DNA of 64,000 bases from the NCBI RefSeq assembly GCF_900637845.1, contig NZ_LR134439.1:558001-622000 (forward strand), given 5' to 3'. The stretch is from Erysipelothrix rhusiopathiae. GTDB lineage: Bacteria; Bacillota_I; Bacilli_A; Erysipelotrichales; Erysipelotrichaceae. The notes below the pieces were generated by a model. It was not told where the DNA came from and made no database searches. It worked only from the letters and a program-made list of their open reading frames with translations. Position numbers and translations under genes: made by a program. This document shows, one piece after another, positions 24,879 through 32,893 of this stretch (positions are counted from its first letter, which is position 1; each line of letters starts with the position of its first letter).

Positions 24879-27002
24879 ATGAAAATCAAAGCACTACTAT
24901 TAATGATTTTTTGTATGATGCTTGCGCTTCCCATTGCAGCAGATGATGGGATGGATGATGCAGCACGTCAGCATTTATGGAACAAATATACAATTCCAGC
25001 TGATAGTTTTAGACCGGTAATCCAAATTTTTGAGGATGGTTCACAGACTTTTGTCTGTGATAAAGTTGAGTTAAACTACTACTATACGCTTCTAGAAGAT
25101 GATTTGGATGAGGGGATTGATAACTACCAAAACTATGCTTACATTATTGATACAGCACGCGAAGAACCAGTAATTCGAACGAATCGTTATGATATGCGAG
25201 GTATTTTGCGTAAACAAAAGATTACAATACCTCAATTAGATCTAACACGTCCTAAAAGACTTCCATTTAAAATTAGAAGTCTAAAGAAAGATGAAGGCAT
25301 GACCCAGTGGTATGTCGATGTCAATGATGATTTTCGTGGTGTTCAAAAAGATGGAAAGGGTATGGTTGGCTACGATCTTTATTTAAGTCCATTTCATCTT
25401 GAAAATTATGAACACAACAATCTACTTTTTAATGAACTTGTTGATGTAACCGTTTCGGTGATACGGGCTCAAGATGGCAAAGAACCGGATATTAAACGGT
25501 ATACCTTAACAAAGTCCAAACCTCTAATCACATTTGAAGGTGGTCGGATCGAAGTTAGTCATGAACAAGGAATGAAACACATTCGTTTGGTTGATGATGG
25601 TACATTTGGTTACGGTCAGCTCAAATTTGAGGTGGAAGGAAGCGGTGCTTCCATAACAAAAGACCCAGACAAACCCTTAGATGATTTACCAATGGGACTA
25701 AGAGCTCGATTTGATTTGTTTGATTCAAAACGCAAAAGTATTCGTTTTAATGAGTTGGATGAAGTGCGTATTTTAGAAGAACATAACACACCACGAGGAA
25801 CGGTTGTACATCATGTTTATAGTGATGACCGGAACTATGGATGTAGTTTAACGGATTTGAAACAGAAACATGATAAGTATGTTGATACGATTGTAAATCG
25901 TATGGTGAATCGATTCAATCAACTTGATGAAAGTAAAAAGCAAAGTTTACTTGAAAAACATGACGTTAAAACAAGTCAAGATTTGGCGGATTTAATGGAG
26001 CATTACGACCTTAATATTTATCCTTTTGAACTCAATACAAAGAATGATTTATTTCCGCAACAGGGAGCGTCAAATACCGCTTTGAAGGATGTTGAGGAAT
26101 CAACTGAGATAAGTTCAAAAGAAATGAAAGTTCCAGTAGGAAAAATCCAGTCTGATAATCATCAGCAATCAGACTTAATCTCTGAAAAAACAAAAGACCT
26201 GCAAACTGAACCTCTACCAGGTAACGTCACATTAGATGCTTCAAAACCAAGCGAGTCCAAGTCTATACAAATAGGGGCGATAAAGGACACAGAGCAAATA
26301 ATGGAGAAAAATCATGACATGCATACAGAATCTTCGCTTTCAAATGCGGTAACAAATGAGCCCAAACCAAGTGCTTCTAAAACATTCGTTTCTACCCAAG
26401 TAGAGCCGAACAAAGAGATAAAATTGATATCACCTTCAATGGATATGAAAATGAATCGGTTGATTCAAAATGAGGAGGTCATGCCTGAGAGTCATTCACA
26501 TCTCGAACAACTATTACCTAAATTTAGACCATTTGAGTCGGTAGTTAAAGATGGAATCGTAACAAACCAACAGGATAATTCTGAACCTATATTGATGCGA
26601 AGTCCTAGGTACGTAGACTCTAAGCCTGCGAATAAAACACATGATTCCTTAATGTATCATGTAGTTAAAGAAGACAAAGATATGGACGTTAATACAAGTA
26701 GTTCACAGGCATTAAAACAAAGTATACCGCAAGATGTGGAAAGTCCTGTTCTAATGAACTTGATGCATAAGCAGGCGGTAGAACATTTAAATGATCCAAA
26801 TCATCAGGACTTAGAAGTACAAGCGCCTCTTTCACATGAAGTACAAAAGGGCACTGAATATTCAAAGAATACAAGAGACGATCTAAAACCTCTTCACAGT
26901 AAGCCAAAATACCTACCGGCAACCGGAGTGCCTGAGCAATCATCATGGTTACTCGGATCTTTACTTTGCATTCTCGGAATCCTATTCCGTCATAAACGAT
27001 AA
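24879..27002 (+). CDS. LPxTG cell-wall anchored surface protein
   Basis: 707 residues from the ATG behind AAAGGAG; longer readings run into the preceding gene and lack a ribosome site. A signal peptide ends near AAADDG. An N-terminal globular region (about 25-350) shows no motif I recognise. A long low-complexity stalk rich in Ser, Lys, Glu, Asn and His follows (about 385-670), then LPATG, a hydrophobic helix and RHKR. This is a sortase substrate. The gene follows the membrane protein by 91 bp and ends at a bidirectional terminator. A role in host contact is possible but not shown by sequence. Confidence 0.75.
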   Translation: MKIKALLLMIFCMMLALPIAADDGMDDAARQHLWNKYTIPADSFRPVIQIFEDGSQTFVCDKVELNYYYTLLEDDLDEGIDNYQNYAYIIDTAREEPVIRTNRYDMRGILRKQKITIPQLDLTRPKRLPFKIRSLKKDEGMTQWYVDVNDDFRGVQKDGKGMVGYDLYLSPFHLENYEHNNLLFNELVDVTVSVIRAQDGKEPDIKRYTLTKSKPLITFEGGRIEVSHEQGMKHIRLVDDGTFGYGQLKFEVEGSGASITKDPDKPLDDLPMGLRARFDLFDSKRKSIRFNELDEVRILEEHNTPRGTVVHHVYSDDRNYGCSLTDLKQKHDKYVDTIVNRMVNRFNQLDESKKQSLLEKHDVKTSQDLADLMEHYDLNIYPFELNTKNDLFPQQGASNTALKDVEESTEISSKEMKVPVGKIQSDNHQQSDLISEKTKDLQTEPLPGNVTLDASKPSESKSIQIGAIKDTEQIMEKNHDMHTESSLSNAVTNEPKPSASKTFVSTQVEPNKEIKLISPSMDMKMNRLIQNEEVMPESHSHLEQLLPKFRPFESVVKDGIVTNQQDNSEPILMRSPRYVDSKPANKTHDSLMYHVVKEDKDMDVNTSSSQALKQSIPQDVESPVLMNLMHKQAVEHLNDPNHQDLEVQAPLSHEVQKGTEYSKNTRDDLKPLHSKPKYLPATGVPEQSSWLLGSLLCILGILFRHKR

Positions 27003-27006
27003 AAAA

Positions 27007-27030
27007 AAAGACCCAGGAAGCAGGGTCTTT
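27007..27030. terminator. Bidirectional terminator with long A/T flanks
   Basis: 8-bp stem aaagaccc / gggtcttt and an 8-nt loop AGGAAGCA. On the plus strand it ends the LPxTG gene with five T. On the minus strand the flank gives a ten-base U tract, the stronger direction, which would end any leftward transcript coming through the stem-loop region at 27051-27318. Confidence 0.85.
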
Positions 27031-27050
27031 TTCAATTATTATATTATGTG

Positions 27051-27318
27051 TACTTTCTACTAAGACGGGATATAGTAGGAAGTATTGCGCTTACTGATAG
27101 CAGTGTAATTAAGGAAGAGCGACGTAAACGTCTATCTGCTATCATATCTAAACCTTAACTATATCGGAGAATTAAGGCTTAGTTGACCTTCTGCGATTGG
27201 AAGCCGGTAGAAGGGCACTGAATTGTGATAAAGGAGAAATTACAAGTTGTAAGACACAGATTCAGTGTAATATTTGGAGAAATGTTTATACGAACGATTT
27301 GTGGAGCCTTCGTATAAA
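27051..27318. ncRNA. Candidate structured RNA: six consecutive stem-loops
   Basis: No gene fits here. Read by eye, the bases form: SL1 27051-27084 (12 bp including one G-T wobble); SL2 27095-27144 (9-bp outer stem with inner GACG/CGTC hairpin); SL3 27148-27182 (10 bp plus one A-C mismatch); SL4 27187-27214 (8 bp with one wobble); SL5 27216-27267 (8+4 bp with a one-base bulge); SL6 27285-27318 (10 bp perfect). Unpaired parts carry GGA near 27068, 27113, 27167, 27199, 27234, 27277 and 27303, with GGAGAA three times. On the minus strand these are UCC/UUCUCC loops in a 3' UTR of the isomerase gene. Strand is undecided: two wobbles favour plus; the terminator at 27007 favours minus. Confidence 0.5.
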
Positions 27319-27330
27319 TTAATTATTTTA

Positions 27331-27972
27331 TTAAGCAGCTAATACTGAAGTAAGGTATTCAGCGATTTCTGCATCTTGACAGCTTGCAAAGAATAATTCT
27401 TTGAATTCAGGGTAGTCAATTGTTTCTTTTAAGAAGTCTTGATCGATTTCTTTAAGAATTTTGATTAATGGTTGGTGTGTAACTTCTTTAACACCATCTA
27501 AGATTTTTTTGTTGCGTTGTTCAGGGATAACGCGATCTTTAGGATATCCACCACCAAATGATTCTGAGAATAATTTTTCGAATGTGTAGTTAAGGTTTAA
27601 TTCTCCACCCCAACCGAATCCTTGTGCAAATGGCATTGCAATACAGTTACCATCGTTTACTTGACCGAATAGGTAAGCGTCTAATGGGTTTGTAACGTGT
27701 CCGCAAAGTACATTTGGGAATGAGTTACATGCTAACATAGCACCTTGACCTGTTCCACAACCTGTAACAACAAAGTCTACTGCTTTTGTAGTTAATAAGA
27801 TTGAAGCAAGAAGTCCGTTTTTAACATATGTTAATTGGTGTTCTTGTTCACCGTTGTACATACCGTAGTTTACAACTGTGTGCCCAGCTTTTTCAGCTTC
27901 TTGTGTTAATGATGCTAAGATAATTCCGTTTTTAGCAGCTTGTGAGTTTTCGTTAATTAATGCAATTTTCAT
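27331..27972 (-). CDS. dhuI: RpiB/LacA/LacB-type isomerase, probable unsaturated-uronate isomerase
   Basis: 213 residues from the ATG behind AAAGAGG; a longer frame to 28014 runs through a hairpin and lacks a ribosome site. The RpiB fold is visible in MKIALINENSQAAKN, VVTGCGTGQGAMLACNSFPNV and the following Asn-Asp segment. In streptococci an RpiB-like enzyme (DhuI) converts 4-deoxy-L-threo-5-hexosulose-uronate, freed from unsaturated glycosaminoglycan disaccharides, to 3-deoxy-D-glycero-2,5-hexodiulosonate. Its place as last gene after the dehydrogenase, kinase and aldolase supports that role over pentose isomerisation. Confidence 0.8.
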   Translation of the reverse strand: MKIALINENSQAAKNGIILASLTQEAEKAGHTVVNYGMYNGEQEHQLTYVKNGLLASILLTTKAVDFVVTGCGTGQGAMLACNSFPNVLCGHVTNPLDAYLFGQVNDGNCIAMPFAQGFGWGGELNLNYTFEKLFSESFGGGYPKDRVIPEQRNKKILDGVKEVTHQPLIKILKEIDQDFLKETIDYPEFKELFFASCQDAEIAEYLTSVLAA

Positions 27973-27994
27973 ATTAAATCCTCTTTCTAATAAC

Positions 27995-28018
27995 CCACGT
28001 GGTGTGTCCACCACGTGG
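27995..28018 (-). other. Perfect hairpin between dehydrogenase and isomerase genes
   Basis: 10-bp arms ccacgtggtg and caccacgtgg enclose TGTC. No U tract follows on either strand, so it is not a standard terminator. It lies in the 74-bp gap between two genes of one operon, where it could stabilise or set the end of a processed transcript. Confidence 0.7.
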
Positions 28019-28046
28019 CGTTCGATACATCGTTTAAATGTTCAAT

Positions 28047-28841
28047 CTATGCTGGTTGTTTACCAATGTAAGCTAAGATACCACCATCAACGTAAAGGAT
28101 GTGTCCGTTTACGAAGTCTGATGCTTCTGAAGCTAAGAATACAGCAGGTCCCATTAAATCTTCTGGTTTACCCCAACGTGCAGCTGGTGTTTTTGAAATA
28201 ATGAAGCTGTTGAATGGATGTCCATCAACGCGTAATGGAGCTGTTTGAGGTGTTTCAATATAACCAGGTCCAATTCCATTACATTGAATATTGTGTTCAC
28301 CGTATTCTGATGCAATATTCTTAGTAAGCATTTTTAAACCACCTTTAGCAGCAGCATAAGCACTTACAGTTTCACGTCCAAGTTCACTCATCATTGAACA
28401 GATGTTAATGATTTTACCGTGTCCTTTTTCGATCATTGAAGGAAGTACAGCTTTTGACATGATGAATGGTCCGTTAAGGTCGATGTCAATAACTTGACGC
28501 CAATCTTCAACTGACATTTCGATCATTGGTACACGTTTGATGATTCCTGCGTTGTTTACAAGAATATCGATTGTTCCAACTTCTGTTTCAATTTGTTTGA
28601 TCATTGCTGTAACTTGTTCTTCATTTGTTACGTCACATACATAACCATGAGCTTTAATGCCTTCTGCTTCGTATGCTGCAAGTCCTTTGTTTACAAGGTC
28701 TTGATTAATATCGTTAAATACGATTGTTGCGCCTGCTTCAGCATATCCTTGAGCTAAAGCAAAACCAATTCCGTATGATGCTCCTGTTACAAGAGCGATT
28801 TTTCCGTCTAAACGGAAGTTTTCCATTTTAAAGTTACTCAT
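28047..28841 (-). CDS. dhuD: SDR dehydrogenase, probable 3-deoxy-hexodiulosonate reductase (DhuD/KduD type)
   Basis: 264 residues, classical short-chain dehydrogenase: TGASYGIG (19-26) binds NAD(P), NNAG follows strand 4, the catalytic Tyr and Lys lie in SAYAAAKGG, and PGYIETP is the usual loop. In the streptococcal pathway DhuD reduces 3-deoxy-D-glycero-2,5-hexodiulosonate to 2-keto-3-deoxygluconate, the substrate of the next gene product (KDG kinase). AAAGGAA precedes the ATG. It starts 14 bp after the kinase stop. Confidence 0.85.
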   Translation of the reverse strand: MSNFKMENFRLDGKIALVTGASYGIGFALAQGYAEAGATIVFNDINQDLVNKGLAAYEAEGIKAHGYVCDVTNEEQVTAMIKQIETEVGTIDILVNNAGIIKRVPMIEMSVEDWRQVIDIDLNGPFIMSKAVLPSMIEKGHGKIINICSMMSELGRETVSAYAAAKGGLKMLTKNIASEYGEHNIQCNGIGPGYIETPQTAPLRVDGHPFNSFIISKTPAARWGKPEDLMGPAVFLASEASDFVNGHILYVDGGILAYIGKQPA

Positions 28842-28855
28842 ATTTAATTCCTTTC

Positions 28856-29878
28856 CTATCGTTGTACACGACCTGAACCGTCACCTTTAGCAAGTGTTTC
28901 CACTTCCTGAACAGTAACACGGTTGTAATCACCCTCTACAGAGTGTTTTAGACAGCTAGCTGCTGTAGCAAATTCAATTGCATCTTGCGGTGTATAATCA
29001 TGTAGCATTGAATAAATTAATCCAGCACCGAATGAGTCTCCACCACCAACGCGGTCTACAATACGAACGTTATATTTCTTTGAGAAATAAGCTTGATCGC
29101 CTGTATAAAGCATTGTTGACCAATTGTTATCACTTGCTGAGATGCTTTCACGTAATGTGATTGCAACTGCTTTAAAGTTAAAGCGCTCGTGAAGTTGTTT
29201 TGCAACATCAATATAACCATCATGGTTGATTTCACCTGTTGTGATATCTGTGTTTGAAGCTGAAATTCCAAATACATCGTGTGAATCTTCTTCGTTTGCG
29301 ATGACAACATCAACATACTCCATTAATTCACCCATTGTTTTATTTGCTTGTTCATTACTCCATAACTTCTTACGGAAGTTAAGATCACAACTCACAGTTA
29401 AACCGTGTTTTTTAGCTGCTTTTGCAGCTTGTAGTGTAATTTCGGCTACGTTTTCACCTAAAGCAGGTGTGATTCCTGTGGTATGGAACCAGTCATAACC
29501 TTCAAAAATTGCATCCCAGTCAAAATCTTCTGGCTTTGCTTCAGCGATTGCGGAATGTGCACGGTCATAAACAACTTGACTTGCACGTTGTGAAGCACCT
29601 TTTTCCAAGAAGTAGATACCTACACGATCACCACCACGTGTGATCTTGCTTGTATCAACACCATAACGACGTAAATCGTTAACAGCGTTTTGTCCAATTG
29701 CGTGGGTTGGTAATTTTGTTACAAATGCTGCGTCCACTCCAAAGTTTGAAAGTGAAACAGCAACGTTTGCTTCGCCACCGCCGTAAGTCGCTTGATATCG
29801 ATCAGCTTGCGAAAAACGGAGGTAACCTTCTGGAGCAAGACGAAGCATAATTTCTCCAAATGTAATTACTTTTTTCAT
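28856..29878 (-). CDS. kdgK: PfkB family 2-keto-3-deoxygluconate kinase
   Basis: 340 residues of the ribokinase/PfkB family. FGEIMLRLAPEG opens the protein as in KDG kinases, GGGEANVAVSLSNFG is the first PfkB signature region, and VDRVGGGDSFGAGLIYSM is the second with the catalytic Asp. It phosphorylates KDG to KDPG, which the aldolase encoded 14 bp upstream in the same transcript then cleaves. Confidence 0.88.
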   Translation of the reverse strand: MKKVITFGEIMLRLAPEGYLRFSQADRYQATYGGGEANVAVSLSNFGVDAAFVTKLPTHAIGQNAVNDLRRYGVDTSKITRGGDRVGIYFLEKGASQRASQVVYDRAHSAIAEAKPEDFDWDAIFEGYDWFHTTGITPALGENVAEITLQAAKAAKKHGLTVSCDLNFRKKLWSNEQANKTMGELMEYVDVVIANEEDSHDVFGISASNTDITTGEINHDGYIDVAKQLHERFNFKAVAITLRESISASDNNWSTMLYTGDQAYFSKKYNVRIVDRVGGGDSFGAGLIYSMLHDYTPQDAIEFATAASCLKHSVEGDYNRVTVQEVETLAKGDGSGRVQR

Positions 29879-29891
29879 TTAAATACCCTCT

Positions 29892-30869
29892 CTACATCTT
29901 CACGTCAGGATTGATCAAATGAATGGCAAATCCTGCGATTTCTTTATCTAAGTATGCAAAGTTGATTTTGTTTGTTTTCTTGTTGCGAGTAATTGTTTCT
30001 TCTACAACATGGATACCTTTTTTCTCTAATTGATACAGAGCACGTTCTGGGTAAGGGGTGTAAATTCCAAAGTGTCCGTGTTTGCCACGTCCCACTGAGT
30101 TTAGGAATTCAAAACCACGACCTGCGAAATGACTCTTAGGTTTTCCATAATACTTAAATCCAAACAAATTACATAATACTTCAGCATTTTCTTTGGCTTC
30201 TTCACTAGTGTTGTTATTGAAACCAATATGAATTAATTCATATGATAACAATGCATCCACTGCTTCACGACTAAGGCGTTCAACGGTATCCCAATCTTTA
30301 GCTGCAATCGCATCAGCAGGTAACATGAAGCTACCACCAATAGCATTAATGCAAGGTAAAGCTAAGTAATCATGCATGTTCTTAGCATTAATTCCGCCTG
30401 TTGGCATAAATGTAATGTCAGCATACGGTGCACTGAGGTCTTTGATCTTCTTAGCACCACCACTTGATTCTGCAGGGAAGAACTTAACGTTTGTCAATCC
30501 GTAAGAGATTGCTGTTTCAAGTTCTGATGCTGTAGAAATTCCAGGTAATACAAGAACATCATTTTCAACACACCATTTCACAACGTCATGATTAAATCCA
30601 GGTGTTACAATGAACTGTGCCCCAGCCTTGATTGCAGTTTCGGCTTGGGAAACTGATGAGACAGTACCCGCTCCAATTAACATATCTGGTAATTCTTTAG
30701 CGATGATTTCGATTCCGGGTAACGCAAATTCACTTCGGAATGTGATTTCCATACAATCGATGCCACCGTTATAAAGTGCTTGTGCCATTGGCAATGCATC
30801 TTCGATTTCAGTTATTTTAACTACGGGAACGATACCGATTTTTTCAACTCTATTTAAAACTTCACTCAT
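29892..30869 (-). CDS. kdgA: KDPG/KHG aldolase fused to a VOC (glyoxalase-like) domain
   Basis: 325 residues. Residues 1-210 are a complete KDPG aldolase: Glu41 in MEITFR, GAGTV, TPGFN and the Schiff-base Lys129 in VKFFPAE. It cleaves KDPG to pyruvate and glyceraldehyde-3-P. Residues about 212-320 form an extra domain (LIHIGFNNNTSEEAKENAEVLC, then GRGKHGHFGIYTPYPERALYQLEKKGI, FAIHLINP) that looks like a vicinal oxygen chelate fold; plain aldolases of about 210 residues lack it. Its job is unknown. First gene of the leftward operon, behind a TTGACA/TATTAT promoter with a LacI-type operator in the spacer. Confidence 0.87.
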   Translation of the reverse strand: MSEVLNRVEKIGIVPVVKITEIEDALPMAQALYNGGIDCMEITFRSEFALPGIEIIAKELPDMLIGAGTVSSVSQAETAIKAGAQFIVTPGFNHDVVKWCVENDVLVLPGISTASELETAISYGLTNVKFFPAESSGGAKKIKDLSAPYADITFMPTGGINAKNMHDYLALPCINAIGGSFMLPADAIAAKDWDTVERLSREAVDALLSYELIHIGFNNNTSEEAKENAEVLCNLFGFKYYGKPKSHFAGRGFEFLNSVGRGKHGHFGIYTPYPERALYQLEKKGIHVVEETITRNKKTNKINFAYLDKEIAGFAIHLINPDVKM

Positions 30870-30913
30870 ATAGTAGTCTCCCTTTTATTTTGACCAATGT
30901 CCAGTCGGTCTCT

Positions 30914-30925
30914 AGCAAACCAGCT
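30914..30925. promoter_or_regulatory. Weak LacI-type operator near the leftward start site
   Basis: GCAAACCAGCTA resembles TAAACCAGTTTA at 31104, with about three mismatches, and lies about 10 bp downstream of the leftward -10 box. Confidence 0.4.
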
Positions 30926-30931
30926 AAGACA

Positions 30932-30960
30932 ATAATAGGTGAGTAAACCGGTTTTGTCAA
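30932..30960 (-). promoter_or_regulatory. Promoter of the leftward KDG operon
   Basis: On the minus strand, TTGACA (30955-30960) and TATTAT (30932-30937) with an exact 17-bp spacer. The palindrome AAACCGGTTT fills the spacer. Confidence 0.75.
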
Positions 30961-30970
30961 CTGGTTTACT
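30943..30970. promoter_or_regulatory. Double LacI-type operator
   Basis: AAACCGGTTT (30945-30954, perfect palindrome) and AACTGGTTTA (30959-30968) lie 14 bp apart, and together form a larger inverted repeat (agtaaaccggtt / aactggtttact, one mismatch). They cover the spacer and -35 box of the leftward promoter, so binding there should repress. Confidence 0.75.
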
Positions 30971-31031
30971 AAAAAAATAAAGTTTCGCCTATATATAAGG
31001 ACTAAATTGTGAAAAAAATGATAATTTCACA

Positions 31032-31045
31032 TGAAAGCGGTTAGA
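31032..31045 (+). promoter_or_regulatory. cre site for CcpA
   Basis: TGAAAGCGGTTAGA matches 13 of 14 positions of TGWAANCGNTNWCA. It lies 17 bp upstream of the -35 box of the hydrolase-PTS promoter. Confidence 0.5.
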
Positions 31046-31062
31046 TTTATTAAAAAAAACCG

Positions 31063-31091
31063 TTGACATGACAAAAATCAAGGGCTATAAT
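31063..31091 (+). promoter_or_regulatory. Consensus sigma-A promoter of the hydrolase-PTS operon
   Basis: TTGACA (31063-31068), 17-bp spacer, TATAAT (31086-31091): exact consensus. The ATG of the hydrolase follows at 31142. Confidence 0.88.
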
Positions 31092-31103
31092 GCGTATGTC
31101 CAG

Positions 31104-31115
31104 TAAACCAGTTTA
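31104..31115. promoter_or_regulatory. LacI-type operator just after the start site
   Basis: TAAACCAGTTTA, a near-perfect palindrome, 12 bp after the -10 box, in the position of a roadblock or repression operator. Confidence 0.75.
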
Positions 31116-31141
31116 TAAACGTTTTTCAAGGAGGTACTTAC

Positions 31142-32338
31142 ATGGAAAAGCATATTAAGCAAGTGACCATTGAGCCAATCCGCGATATTGATATTTTCAA
31201 GAATGCAACACTGCTTACAAAAGAAGAAGTGAAGCAAGCAATTGAAGATACCATTAAGAAGATTGATCTCAATATGGAGCACATTGGTGAGCGCTTCCCA
31301 TGGTCAGCAACAAAAGATCTGAAATATCCGATCATCGATAATATCGAATGGACAGACGGATTTTGGACTGGTCTATTGTGGTTGGCGTATGAATACACAG
31401 GTGATGAGAAGTATCGTGAGCTCGCAGATAAAAATGTTGATTCTTTCCACCACCGTGTTGTAAATGATATTGAAATTGATCACCATGATCTTGGATTCTT
31501 ATATTCATTATCATGTGTGGCAAGTTACAAACTAACAGGTTCTGAAAAAGCGAAAGAAGCTGCTGTTTTAGCGGCTGATAAGCTCATTACCCGTTGGCAA
31601 GAAAAAGGTGAGTTTATACAAGCCTGGGGCGAGTATAACAATCCTGAGCATTACCGTTTCATTATTGATTGCTTATTGAACATCCCATTATTATATTGGG
31701 CAACAGAAGTAACGGGTGATGACAAATATGCGAATATCGCAGAGCGTCATTTCTACACGAGCTGTCAATACGTAATTCGTGATGATGCAAGTGCGTTCCA
31801 CACATTCTACATGGATCCTGAAACAGGTGGTCCAGTACGTGGTGCTACACGTCAAGGTTATAACGATGAGTCATCCTGGGCAAGAGGCCAAGCTTGGGGT
31901 GTTTATGGAATTCCATTAAACTACCGTTATACACATGAAGATGAAGTGTTCCCACTACACGAAGGAATGACAAATTATTTCTTAAACCGTTTACCAAAAG
32001 ATTTCGTATGTTATTGGGATCTCATCTTTACAGATGGTGATGATCAATCACGCGATTCAAGTGCTGCAGCAATTGCAGTATGTGGTATGCTAGAAATGAT
32101 CAAATATATGAAGAATGATGAACTTAAAACTGTGTATGAGGGAGCATCACACACAATCTTAAGATCGTTGATCGACAACTATACAAAAACAACACATGAA
32201 CCAGGAAATCCAGTGCTTTATCACGGTGTCTATTCATGGCACAGTGGAAAAGGTGTGGATGAAGGAAACATCTGGGGCGACTACTATTATTTAGAAGCTC
32301 TAATGCGTCTTTATAAAGACTGGGAATTGTATTGGTAA
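31142..32338 (+). CDS. ugl: Unsaturated glucuronyl hydrolase (GH88)
   Basis: 398 residues, an (alpha/alpha)6 barrel of family GH88, which removes the 4,5-unsaturated uronic acid from disaccharides made by polysaccharide lyases. The two catalytic aspartates of the family are visible: Asp116 in HHDLGF and Asp176 in YRFIIDCLLN. WARGQAWGVYG and the C-terminal SWHSGKGVDEGNIWGDYYYLEAL also fit. There is no signal peptide, so it acts in the cytoplasm on disaccharide imported by the PTS encoded next. AAGGAGG ribosome site, regulated promoter at 31063. Confidence 0.92.
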   Translation: MEKHIKQVTIEPIRDIDIFKNATLLTKEEVKQAIEDTIKKIDLNMEHIGERFPWSATKDLKYPIIDNIEWTDGFWTGLLWLAYEYTGDEKYRELADKNVDSFHHRVVNDIEIDHHDLGFLYSLSCVASYKLTGSEKAKEAAVLAADKLITRWQEKGEFIQAWGEYNNPEHYRFIIDCLLNIPLLYWATEVTGDDKYANIAERHFYTSCQYVIRDDASAFHTFYMDPETGGPVRGATRQGYNDESSWARGQAWGVYGIPLNYRYTHEDEVFPLHEGMTNYFLNRLPKDFVCYWDLIFTDGDDQSRDSSAAAIAVCGMLEMIKYMKNDELKTVYEGASHTILRSLIDNYTKTTHEPGNPVLYHGVYSWHSGKGVDEGNIWGDYYYLEALMRLYKDWELYW

Positions 32339-32352
32339 GAAAGAGGTAAATT

Positions 32353-32841
32353 ATGAGTACTCCAAATATTGTAATGACACGTATCGATGAACGTCTCGTT
32401 CACGGTCAAGGTCAGCTTTGGATTAAATCACTTGGCGTTAACACCGTTATCGTGGCAAATGATGAAGCTGCACAAGATGTCATGGCTCAGACTCTCATGA
32501 AAACTGTAATTCCAAAATCAGTTGCAATGCGTTTCTTCCCCGTTGACAAAGTTATCGAAGTTATTCATAAAGCGTCACCACAACAAACAATTTTCTTGAT
32601 TGTTAAGGATACAAAAGATGCTTTACGTTTAGTTGAAGGTGGTGTTCCAATTTCAGAGATCAATATTGGAAACATTCACAATTGTGAAGGCAAAGAAAAA
32701 GTTACACGTTCAATCTTCTTAGGTGAAGATGATAAAGACTGCCTAAGAAAAATGGTAGCAAAAGATATTGCTTTCAACACTCAAACAACACCTAATGGTG
32801 GAGACGGTGCAGCACCAGTTGACATCCGTAAATATATTTAA
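32353..32841 (+). CDS. PTS mannose/sorbose-family EIIB component
   Basis: 162 residues. The phosphorylated His17 lies in RIDERLVHGQGQ, the signature of mannose-family IIB proteins. It takes phosphate from IIA and gives it to the incoming sugar. It starts 15 bp after the hydrolase gene and is followed by IIC and IID. In streptococcal hyaluronan loci the equivalent PTS imports the unsaturated hyaluronan or chondroitin disaccharide. No IIA gene follows here; one is at 47308. Confidence 0.9.
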   Translation: MSTPNIVMTRIDERLVHGQGQLWIKSLGVNTVIVANDEAAQDVMAQTLMKTVIPKSVAMRFFPVDKVIEVIHKASPQQTIFLIVKDTKDALRLVEGGVPISEINIGNIHNCEGKEKVTRSIFLGEDDKDCLRKMVAKDIAFNTQTTPNGGDGAAPVDIRKYI

Positions 32842-32893
32842 GCATTAAGGCAATAACTATTTATTTCTAAAAGGAAAAGAGAGGAATTTAATA

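Noticed and set aside
27051-27318. Known RNA classes (6S RNA, tmRNA, RNase P RNA, SRP RNA, T-box) for the stem-loop region
   Set aside because: None of the sequence marks I know for these (tRNA-like ends, the RNase P core, the SRP GGAA loop, the T-box TGG motif) is visible. A direct CsrA-sponge reading is also doubtful because no csrA gene is in the window.
27995-28018. The CCACGTGG hairpin as a terminator
   Set aside because: No T tract follows on either strand.
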